Shown: piece by piece, positions 55,135 through 64,000 of the stretch
Layout of the letters: each line of letters opens with the position of its first letter
How positions within the stretch are numbered: the stretch's first letter is position 1
Assembly: GCA_039545355.1 (NCBI GenBank)
Contig: BCJJ01000014.1
Span: 313,914-377,913, forward strand
Direction: 5' to 3'
DNA: 64,000 nucleotides
From: Trichosporon coremiiforme
Lineage: Eukaryota > Basidiomycota > Tremellomycetes > Trichosporonales > Trichosporonaceae
Translations under genes and position numbers: made by a program
The notes under the pieces: generated by a model
Databases searched by the model: none
What the model saw: only the letters and a program-made list of their open reading frames with translations
Told to the model about the DNA's origin: nothing

Positions 55135-57663
55135 TTGCATGGAAGTGCTGAGGCTGCGGTGCAGCGATCTCGTGACCTCTGACCTGCTGCGGAAGAGGGG
55201 TGGCCAGGTGCTGGCTGGGGCCATCCGTGCTCGGCAAGCACGGCACTGAGGCGCTCGCCCATGCGTCTTGGCCGCATGAGCCGAGTAACCTCCGTGCAGG
55301 GTCTGGAGGACCAAGTTAGTCACCCTGCTGCGGTCTCCATGCTCACCACATGCCGCATCATACAGTGCGGAATGGTTGTCTGCCTGTGCGTGCGACGTGC
55401 GGGCCTGTGCACATGCACACACATTCGCCGAGCGGGGTGGGGTAACGTTTGTGGGGGGAGGGTGACATGGGGACGGATCCTGCTGCTGTGCTGGGTTCAC
55501 TTGCATTCAGCTCGTTACATGCCCTGCAGCCGCCCGGTTGAACGGACGACGTACCCACATGATGGCCGCCCGGAGTTCCATGCGTGTTGTAGCTGACACT
55601 ACTATTCGGACTAGATCCTGGCTGGCCGCTGAAGGCGCAGGACGGCGTGGACGGCTCGGACGCGCGTCTCCCGAAGGATCGAGGGATCAGGTCGTACGTA
55701 TCTCGCTTCCCTTGCTCGCTGTCCTACAGGCGTGCCTCTGCGCTCACCGGCTCCGTCCTAGTCCGCCTCGGCGCCCATTGACCGCCATTGACCTGGGACT
55801 CGTTGACCCAGATTGCAGTGCGCCAGTGCGCCAAAGCGCCCATTCCTTGCATATGCCTCAGGGACCTCAAGGAGCGAACTGCATTTCAATGATCACCACC
55901 AGGGTTCATTGCACGGCACCACCAAGGAGGGCAGGGGGGAGCATGCATAGCAGCAAACGACCACTTGCAGGTTGGCTCAGTGGCGAGGTGGATGCTGAGC
56001 TGACAGTCGCTTTCGATGCGATATCTGCCGGACCGTCTGCTCTCAGTGGTGGGCGAGCGGGGATTCTCGACATCAGTTTTGTCAGACGAGTAACAGCAGC
56101 CAGCCAGTCTCTCCAGCGCGCCAGCGGCAAGGTGGTAGAACACAGGGGTCACACCGTCCCGTCCAGTTAGTCATGCAGTCAGCAGTAGTGAGCGCCATGG
56201 CTAATGCCTTAACGCCCCGTGTCGCAACCTCGTCCAGAGGCATTAGGCCTCTAGGCCGCTTCCAGACACTAAACACGCTAGACACGCACCCCTGCAACGC
56301 AGGTGCGTCCTCTGCGCCTGCCCCCCTCGCTCATCTTCCCCATTGATCCACTGAGCACATCGCTATCTGCATTCACGCCCTCACCATCGTTTCCCCTCTC
56401 CTCATCGCCAACGTCCTGCATCCTCTCAGCCATTCTCTCGTTAACGCAGACAAACCTTCCTCGTATTCAAATGCTCCCCGTTTCTGATCTCTACTACTGG
56501 CCGGCCTAATCCTATTCGTTCGAAACTTAGATTTCGACCCGCCGATTGCCTGCCTGCTTGCCTGACTGGCTGGCTGGCTGCCCTCGCATTCCCCGCATCG
56601 ACCGCAACCCCGTTCCTCAATCCTCAGCCCTCATCCCCTTTCGACCCTACCCCGTCCCCCGTCCCCGTCTCCTGCCCCGCGCCCCCACGCCTACGCCTAC
56701 CGCGCGCCGCACCGTCAAACCGTCGAGCCGACCTGCCGCCTCCGCCGCCGCCCGACGCCCACCCCTCCTGCTGTGCCTTCCTTCGCCGCGGCACCCTTAT
56801 TTGAACTGCACGCCAGAGCGCCAGCGTGAGCGGCCGGGTGCACTGGCACGGCACCTTGACCCCTGTAGAGCCCATCCCATTTCATTTGACCGGCAAATAT
56901 CTTGCTCTGCTCCGCGAACCCACCGCACACGGCCACCCCTGCACACCCAAGCCTGCCGCGCGCTCGGCGTCGTCCCCCTCCTCTTCAAACCTCAAGCCTC
57001 AGTCGCGGCGCCTCCGGCCGACGCAGCACACACGCACGCTTACGCCCGCATCCTCCCTCCATTCTCGACCCTCGTCTTACCGACGATCGTTCCTCCCAGT
57101 CTTTCTTCTGTCCCAGCTTTTGCGCTCACTAGCGACAACCGATATCTAGCCTGGTGCTGGCACCCCTCCACCTGTGAGTACCCCTGCACAACTACTCCAC
57201 AACCCCCCGCAAACGCGCAACGTATTTTTAGATAAGCACGGATAGTGGGTCGCACCGCAGGCGTCCTCGCAGGAGAGGGCAGATCGAGGAACTCAGGCAC
57301 AGACTGGCTTGCAGCTCAAAATCGAGGTGCTCGCCTCAGCCTAGGGCAGAGACATCCAGCACGGACGGCAACATTTGTTGTAACCTCTCCATTCACCCCT
57401 CATCCACGCTTGCCTTGCTCTGCCGTGCTCCGCACTCGATGCGCATTGAATAGCGCCGCCGAGCAAGACAAGAAGCAACATCGAACGGACGTTGTGGATC
57501 TGCATTGGTCCTGACACGCGCGATTTCCGGCCCGACGCCTTCGCCTTCGCCTTCGCGAGACGCTGATTATTGACACCACCTCAGCGTCTTCTCGTTCTCC
57601 TTTCGTTAATCAGCATCGACTCGCCACGCTCCCTTTCCTCACTGGTGGCCACTCACAACCACC

Positions 57664-60600
57664 ATGGGCGACCCGGTCGTCGTCTTGCCCGAGGGCGCCA
57701 CTGCTTTTGAAGCGCATGTGCTCTCCCTATTGTCCTCGTTCGAACGTCAGCCGTCCCTCGCCTACGCCGCCCCGTCTACCACCCTCCCAAAGACCGAGGC
57801 CCAAGAAGCCATCGAGGCTGCCCTTTTCGCTCTCGCCCGCCGTGCTCTCCCCGGTCAGCACGCCCAGATCCCGGCCCCATCTAACGCTCGTGTCGGGGAT
57901 GGCCCGCACTTGAACAACAGCTACAAGACCCCGCCTCCCATCGACACCACGCAGTGCAGCGTCACCTGCCCATCATGCGGCACATCGGTTCAGTCTCCCA
58001 TCATGTCTGCTGCTACGCCTTCGACTTCGTTTGCTTCGCTTGATATCTCGTCTTCGCCCCGCCCCGTTCCCAATGTTGCCTGGATCAATGCTCACGTCAA
58101 TGAGACTGGGATGTCAGCGGAGAAGGAGCTCGAGTTACTCAAGGCTCAGGTCCAGGACATTGCTCGCGTCTGTAAGGCTGTCGCTACCGGCGACCTTACC
58201 CAGAAGATTATCGTCCCGGTCAAGGGTCAGGCCATGACTGAACTCAAGGACATTATCAACTCTATGGTTGACCGTCTCAAGACATTCGCTACCGAAGTCG
58301 AGCGCGTCTCGCTCGAAGTCGGCACGGAGGGAAAGCTCGGTGGACAGGCTGTTGTCGAGGGCGTCGAGGGAACTTGGCGTGAGCTTACAAACGTCGTCAA
58401 CCGTCTCGCCGCCAATCTCACGAACCAAGTGCGATCCATCGCCAAGGTCACCAAGGCTGTCGCTCGTGGTGACCTTTCGGAAACTATTACTGTCGTTGCC
58501 AGCGGTGAAATCGCTGAGCTTGCTACCACTGTCAACGGAATGGTCATGTCACTACGATTGCTAGCCGGAGAAGTGTCACGCGTCTCGCTCGAGGTCGGTT
58601 CAATGGGTAAACTCGGTGGACAAGCGTATGTGCCAGACGTCGAGGGTGTATGGAAGGATCTGACCGTCAATGTGAGTAGGCCGCTGTGACCAGCTGACGT
58701 CAGGTCAATCGAATGTGTCACTCTCTCACCACTCAAGTGCGAGAGATTGCCCGAGTCACGACTGCTGTCGCGCGTGGTGACCTGTCCAAGACGATCGAAA
58801 TCGAAGCCGAAGGAGAAATGGCTGTGCTCAAAGACACTGTCAATTCCATGGTCAAGCAACTCACAACCTTTGCCGGAGAAGTAACTCGTGTGGCCCTGGA
58901 AGTCGGTACTCAGGGTATCCTCGGCGGACAGGCTATTGTCGACGGCGTCGAGGGTGTCTGGGCTGACCTCACCACCAATGTCAACGTAAGCCTGGCTGGC
59001 GTGTGACATGACTGACGATCAGAAAATGGCCCGAAACCTTACTGAGCAAGTGCGAGAAATCGCCGAAGTCACCAAAGCCGTCGCTCGCGGTGATCTCAAC
59101 AAGACCGTTAATGCCGATGTGCAGGGAGAGATTCTCGACCTCAAGATCACAGTCAACGATATGGTGGCCCAGCTGACGGTCTTTGCTGCCGAGGTTACTC
59201 GTGTGTCGCTCGAAGTCGGTACGGAGGGCAAACTCGGTGGCCAGGCGCTGGTCCCCAACGTTGAAGGCACATGGAAGGTCCTTACCGACAATGTCAACTT
59301 GATGGCGCTCAATCTCACGACCCAAGTACGATCCGTTGCCGACGTCACGGTGGCCGTCGCTGCCGGTGACCTCTCCAAGAAGATCAGCGTCGAGGCGTTC
59401 GGCGAGATTCTCCAGCTCAAGAACACCGTCAATGCAATGGTAGACTCGCTTCGCAGTTTCTCGTCCGAAGTCACTCGGTAGGTAACAAACCAAAGCTTTG
59501 CTGACAGCAGTGTCGCGCGTGAAGTCGGTACGGAAGGCCGTCTCGGTGGTCAGGCGTTTGTCCCCGGCGTCGCTGGTACCTGGAAGGATCTTACGGATTG
59601 TGTCAACGTCATGGCTGCCAACCTCACTGTGCAGGTGCGAACGATCGCCCACGCCACCACCGCCGTCGCTCGGGGAGACCTTACTCAAAAGGTCACCGGT
59701 GTCGCTGTGTCGGGTGAGATTCTCGACCTCGTCAACACTATCAACAATATGATTGACCAGCTCGCTATTTTCGCCGCAGAGGTCACGCGTGTGGCCAGGG
59801 AAGTCGGTACCGAAGGAAAGCTTGGCGTCCAGGCCGAGGTTGAGAACATTGAAGGCACCTGGCAGGAGATCACGTCCAACGTCAACACGATGGCTTCCAA
59901 CCTTACCACCCAGGTGCGCGCTTTCGCTCAGATCTCGGCTGCCGCCACCGACGGTGACTTTACACGTTTCATCACTGTCGAGGCGTCCGGTGAGATGGAC
60001 TCTCTCAAGACCAAGATCAATCAGATGGTCTACAACCTCCGCGAGTCGATCGAGAAAAACACGAGTGCTCGTCAGCAGGCCGAGTTGGCGAACAGGTCCA
60101 AGTCCGAATTCCTTGCCAACATGTCGCACGAGATCCGTACGCCGATGAACGGTATCATCGGTATGACGGTCCTCACGCTCGAGAGCGAGTTGACTCGCCA
60201 GCAGCGCGAGAACCTCATGATCGTTTCGAGCTTGGCATCTTCGCTGCTCACCATCATCGACGATATTCTTGATATTTCCAAGATTGAGGCTGGTCGTATG
60301 ACCATGGAGCAGATTCCGTTCTCGCTCCGCCTGGCCGTGTTTAGTGTGCTCAAGACCCTCTGCGTCAAGGCCTCGCAGAACAAGCTCGACCTCATCTTCG
60401 ACATTGACCCGACGATCCCCGATCAGCTCATCGGTGACCCCCTCCGTCTGCGACAGGTTATCACCAACCTCATCGGCAATGCCGTCAAGTTTACGACGGA
60501 GGGACAGGTGGCTCTTTCGTGTCGTCTGAAGGCCAACAAGGATGGCGAGGTCGAGCTCGAGTTCTGCGTCGCCGACACGGGTATCGGAATCAAGCAGGAC

Positions 60601-61782
60601 AAACTGGACGTCATTTTCGACACGTTCGCGCAGGCGGACGGTTCCACGACTCGAAAGTACGGAGGAACCGGTCTCGGTCTGACCATCTCGAAGCGACTGG
60701 TCAGCCTCATGAACGGGAACCTCTGGGTCGAGTCCGAGTTTGGCGAGGGCTCTCGATTCTTCTTCACAATGCGGACAGAGGCAACAACGTCTACTCGTGA
60801 GCAAGTAATCGAGCGCCTCGCCCCTTGGGCCGGACGGTCAGTCCTGTACATCGACACGCTGGGCGACCAGGCTGGTGTCAGCGAAATGCTGTCGCAGCTC
60901 AACCTCAAGCCCACCGTTGTCAGCTCGCCCAACGCCGTCTGGGACCTGAAGCAGAACGTCGACGGCTTCCCGCACTTTGACACGATGATTGTCGACTCGT
61001 TGGCCGCCGCCGAAAAGATACGTACGATCGAGCACCTTCGATACATCCCGATCGTGCTCCTGTCGCCCTCGAATCGTCCCGCGGGTCCGGAGAACCCGTC
61101 CTTCATCGACCTCGACGAGAGTCGGCGAAAGTTATTGGCCCTGCCGAGCACGATGGACCAGGTGCTCAGCCCCGTGCCCGTCAAGGACTGTCTCGACATG
61201 GGCATCAACACGTACTACACGACGCCACTGAACCTGCAAGAACTCAGCAACGCGATCGTCCCCGCCCTCGAGTCACACCAAGTCCAGCCCGGCGACAGCG
61301 TCAAGGATACTGTTCTCGCGATTCTTCTGGCCGAGGACAACGTCGTCAACCAGAAGCTTGCCGTCAAGCTCCTCGAGGTGGCTGGCCACAAGATCGAGGT
61401 CGCCGACAATGGAGAGATCGCGATCGAAAAGTACAAGCGGCGACAGTTGGACCGCAAGCCGTTCGACGTCATCCTCATGGATGTTTCCATGCCTGTCATG
61501 GGCGGTATGGAGGCGACGGGATTGATTCGCGAGTACGAGGCCGTCAGCGGCGTTGCGCCGACGCCGATTATCGCGCTGACCGCGCACGCGATGATTGGTG
61601 ACAAGGAGCGCTGTCTTGCTGCGGGCATGACTGCGTACGTCACCAAGCCTCTCCGACGAGGCGACCTGCTCGCCGCGATCGCCAAGGTCCTGACTGCCAA
61701 GCCGCAGCCGGTACCGCAGTACAACCCGAACAAGTCTCAGCAGGACGACACGGAGAGGACGTTGATCCTGGCGAGTAGGTAG
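57664..61782 (+). CDS. NIK1: Group III hybrid histidine kinase with seven HAMP repeats
   Basis: Four exons: 57664-58671, 58704-58985, 59023-59477, 59511-61782; introns are only 32, 37 and 33 nt; 1338 residues. Order of parts: a hydrophilic N-terminus of about 150 residues without TM segments; seven HAMP repeats of about 92 residues (each starting near QVRxIAxVTxAVARGDL) from about 155 to 770; a dimerisation/H-box [11 protein letters not shown] with His788; N-box [11 protein letters not shown]-boxes DTGIGI and GGTGLGL; then a receiver domain with phospho-acceptor Asp1239 in ILMDVSMP. This is the cytosolic osmosensor kinase that acts above the Hog1 MAPK pathway through a phosphotransfer protein and is the target of phenylpyrrole and dicarboximide fungicides. 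The start ATG is in a CACCATGG context. The identification is firm; it corresponds to Nik1/Os-1/Tco1. Confidence 0.95.
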
Positions 61783-61970
61783 TTTTCGGGCTTCGTTTTC
61801 TTTCATACATATTATACCCGTGTTGTGTTTGTGTTTTCATTAGTATCTGATGTGTGCTCTGCCCTCATTTCTCGCCGTGATTTTACCTTACGTTACAATA
61901 CGCTATTGCATATGCTGCGGATGCATGGATCGCCGCGGAACAAGATCAAGGCACTATGACTAGAGCAAGT

Positions 61971-64000
61971 TTACAGGTCGACGGTGGACCAGTCTATGCG
62001 GCCGCGGCCAGACTGGTCCGCGGGCTCGACGGTCGTGAGGTGGCGCATGGTCGGGCGTCCGTGGGGACAGTTCCACGGTTGGTCAATAGTGCCCATGTTG
62101 CGAACGAGTTGCTCCATCTTGGGCTTCGCAAGCGCTGTGCCAATCATGACACTGCGCCGACAAGCGCGCATGGCGAACATGGCTCTCGCCTTGCTCGTGC
62201 GCGGGTTGTCGTGTCCGTCATTGATACGGTGGATGAGTTCGGCCAAGTCACTCTCGTCAAACACAGTATCCCGGCTGACGGGCACGGCGCACAGTTTCAC
62301 CCGTCGTCCCGGAACGCCGTCCGCATCATACTTGAGCTCGAAGCCATTGCGCTCCACGACGTCCTGGTGGTCGATCAGCGTGATCTCGTCCCCGGCGCTG
62401 AGCTGGAGCGTCTTGGGTGCAAGCAGACCTTGCGCCTGGATGCGGTAGGTGCGCTGCAGGGTCTCAAAGTTGTACTTTTCGTCGCTGGCGTGCTGGTCGA
62501 TGATGTACAGGTCCTCTTCGCCCTCGGTGCTGGAGGGTAAAGCGGCGATGATGAAGCCCCTGTTAAACTGACCCAGGATACGCATGCGCGCAAAGTCGGC
62601 CTTGTCGATGGAACGCGAGAGAGCTGCTTCGGCGCTGGCTAAGTCCCGATTCTGCACGCCCGCTGCTGATGTCGCCTGGCCCTTCTTCAGCTTAGTGGCC
62701 AAGTCTGCCTTGGGTTTCGAGGTGTTCAGAGACAGGGATGCCCAGCGGCGCTGTACCTTCTCCATGTCGAAGCGGAGCGTCGCCTCAGAGGCGGGGGTCG
62801 CGGAAACAATCTCCTCTCGGTATCCTCCCTCGTCGACGTAGATGGCTTCTCGCTCGGCTGGGGCTGCTTGGCCAACAGCAGGAGATCCACAGCACAGGTC
62901 GTCGACCTCTTGTGAGCTGTGCCCATGCTGCGGACCGTCGTCTTGCTCTAGCTCCGCAGTGGCGGTCATACCTCCCCCATTTTCGGCACCCTCATCAGCC
63001 TCCTCGGCCACGCTGGGTTCTCTGAAGGGAGACCGTCGCTCCACGGGAGGCGAAGCCTCAGCGGAACGGTGGTTCGGTCGCGGGATCTGAGACTCAGAGA
63101 ACTTGACCTGAACCTCTTCGACCTCCACATCGTGGTCAGACGGCGGTTGCGGTTCTACCGGCTCCTCGGAGGGCTCTCTTCTCCGGTGTCTCAGCTGTGA
63201 CAACATCTCCGTTCGACGAGAAGCTCGGTCCATCTGAGACGGTGACTCCATTACGACCACACCTTCCTTCTCCACCTCCTCCTGCCGGGACCTCCGCGTC
63301 GCGTTGTTCCAGAATCGCTGCAGCGGCGACTCCTTCGCGACGCTTGTCGAGGATCTCGACGTTCGTGATAACCGGCTTGGCCGCTCCTCGACCTCGACCT
63401 CGGGCTCTGCCATGTCCACGTCCTCGTCTGCCTGTGCGTCCGGCTCCGGCTCGGATTCTGGTTCTGGTTCTGGCTCAGACTCCCCCGCACGAATGGTAGA
63501 GGCTGGGGCTGGTGTCGCTGAGCTCCTGTAGCCCTGCAACTTGTCGCGGGGACTTGTCCGTGGACGCTTCTGCGGTGACCAGGAAGCTGTCGTCGTGTCG
63601 AGAGTTGCAACCACAGTGTCCGGACGGCGCTTGCGAGGGGCGGGTTGCGGCTGGTCTTCCTCCTCGCTGACCGCACCGTTGGGCACAGGTTCCGCCTCTG
63701 CCTCATCCTCCTCTTCTTCCTCGGCTACGGCTTCGCCTCCCTCCTGCTCGTCTCCCCCCTCCTCCACGTCCGCTTCCTCCTCGTCATCGTCAATGACGGG
63801 TTTCTGCGAAGCGAGTATTCGGTTGATCTGGCTCGCGCCACCGACCGCGAAGTTAGAGCGTGTCGGGGCGTAGAACTGGTCCAGCGCTTCCCTAAGCGCC
63901 GTAATGATGTTGCGCTCCGAGTGCACGAACATGGTGCGCTTGTCGGGACTGACGTTGATATCGACGCTCTCTGGCGGGAGGCGGAAGTCGAGCACGGCCA
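61971..64000 (-). CDS. PMS1: PMS1-type MutL homologue, C-terminal part (5' end outside window)
   Basis: A single open exon on the minus strand from the right edge to TAA at 61971-61973; about 676 residues are in view. The first residues (FRLPPESVDINVSPDKRTMFVHSE) are the end of the MutL transducer fold. An acidic, Ser/Pro-rich linker of about 370 residues follows, then the C-terminal dimerisation and nuclease domain. Endonuclease motifs are complete: DQHASDEKYNFE, AMRACRRS and CPHGRPTMRHL. With Mlh1 it forms the MutL-alpha nick-making complex of mismatch repair in the nucleus. The intact metal-binding motif says this is the nuclease subunit (yeast Pms1, human PMS2) and not Mlh1. It is convergent with NIK1, the two stop codons being 188 bp apart. 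Confidence 0.93.
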   Translation of the reverse strand, partial: AVLDFRLPPESVDINVSPDKRTMFVHSERNIITALREALDQFYAPTRSNFAVGGASQINRILASQKPVIDDDEEEADVEEGGDEQEGGEAVAEEEEEDEAEAEPVPNGAVSEEEDQPQPAPRKRRPDTVVATLDTTTASWSPQKRPRTSPRDKLQGYRSSATPAPASTIRAGESEPEPEPESEPEPDAQADEDVDMAEPEVEVEERPSRLSRTSRSSTSVAKESPLQRFWNNATRRSRQEEVEKEGVVVMESPSQMDRASRRTEMLSQLRHRRREPSEEPVEPQPPSDHDVEVEEVQVKFSESQIPRPNHRSAEASPPVERRSPFREPSVAEEADEGAENGGGMTATAELEQDDGPQHGHSSQEVDDLCCGSPAVGQAAPAEREAIYVDEGGYREEIVSATPASEATLRFDMEKVQRRWASLSLNTSKPKADLATKLKKGQATSAAGVQNRDLASAEAALSRSIDKADFARMRILGQFNRGFIIAALPSSTEGEEDLYIIDQHASDEKYNFETLQRTYRIQAQGLLAPKTLQLSAGDEITLIDHQDVVERNGFELKYDADGVPGRRVKLCAVPVSRDTVFDESDLAELIHRINDGHDNPRTSKARAMFAMRACRRSVMIGTALAKPKMEQLVRNMGTIDQPWNCPHGRPTMRHLTTVEPADQSGRGRIDWSTVDL

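Larger units (their letters stand above)
52399..57663. other. 5.3-kb stretch without a recognisable gene
   Basis: The left part is the promoter of the CFEM gene. A GTACGGTG minisatellite lies at 55096-55134 and a TGACGTCA octamer at 54798-54805. From about 56300 the plus strand becomes strongly C/T-rich and purine-poor up to the NIK1 start, consistent with a long transcribed 5' leader. A possible leader intron (donor GTGAGT at 57173, acceptor TTTTTAG at 57231) is seen. The 229-codon open frame at 56546-57235 is Pro/Arg-rich and compositional. Confidence 0.5.

Noticed and set aside
56546..57235. 229-codon Pro/Arg-rich frame before NIK1
   Set aside because: Explained by C/T-rich leader sequence; no domain.
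58690..58703. CRE octamer TGACGTCA inside introns (also near 749 and 10402)
   Set aside because: It arises from the branch point CTGAC followed by the acceptor, not from a regulatory site.
58981..60804. 607-codon minus-strand frame over NIK1
   Set aside because: Antisense shadow of the HAMP repeats and kinase core.

Overview
The window is nuclear DNA of a filamentous-yeast-type basidiomycete, most likely a tremellomycete of the Trichosporonales (Trichosporon, Cutaneotrichosporon, Apiotrichum or Vanrija type). This rests on GC-rich coding sequence, many very small introns with GTGAGT-like donors and a CTGAC or CTAAC branch point a few bases before the acceptor, and a gene set that fits that group: an Ime2/Crk1-type kinase, a group III hybrid histidine kinase, a CFEM protein, and a one-chain nicotinamide nucleotide transhydrogenase. 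The genus is inference. All gene models were assembled by reading splice sites and frames by eye. The translations join cleanly, but no transcript data support them.

Left part (1-25 kb), in order: a Crk1/Ime2-type kinase (+), a 24-bp minisatellite, an arrestin-like trafficking adaptor (-), the t-SNARE SEC9 (-), an NCBP3-like cap-binding protein (+), an unknown 390-residue protein (-), a 3.6-kb gene-free stretch, a hydrophilin-like Gly/His-rich protein (+), a Trp/Ser/Thr-rich putative GPI protein (+), an enoyl-CoA hydratase/isomerase (+), a 14-TM DHA2 transporter with a His-rich tail (+), and an unknown 342-residue protein (+).

Middle part (25-52 kb): a 12-exon mitochondrial NAD(P) transhydrogenase (+), a four-TM MARVEL-like protein (-), 3.4 kb without a recognisable gene, then a block that looks catabolic. 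That block holds an amidase (-) transcribed divergently from an MFS permease (+), a Zn(II)2Cys6 regulator (+), and a short-chain dehydrogenase (-). A CFEM-domain putative GPI protein (-) follows.

Right part (52-64 kb): 5.3 kb without a recognisable gene ending in a pyrimidine-rich leader, then the seven-HAMP hybrid histidine kinase NIK1 (+), and the 3' part of a PMS1-type MutL homologue (-) that runs off the right edge.

The most unusual features are splicing and gene architecture. Introns are as short as 32 nt inside genes whose protein homology fixes the boundaries, alongside isolated 645- and 766-nt introns in genes whose other introns are small. No CRISPR array, tRNA, rRNA or intact transposon was found. 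I found no clear evidence of a new multi-gene system. The best candidates for follow-up are the ultra-short introns, the amidase-permease-regulator-dehydrogenase block, and the His-rich transporter tail.
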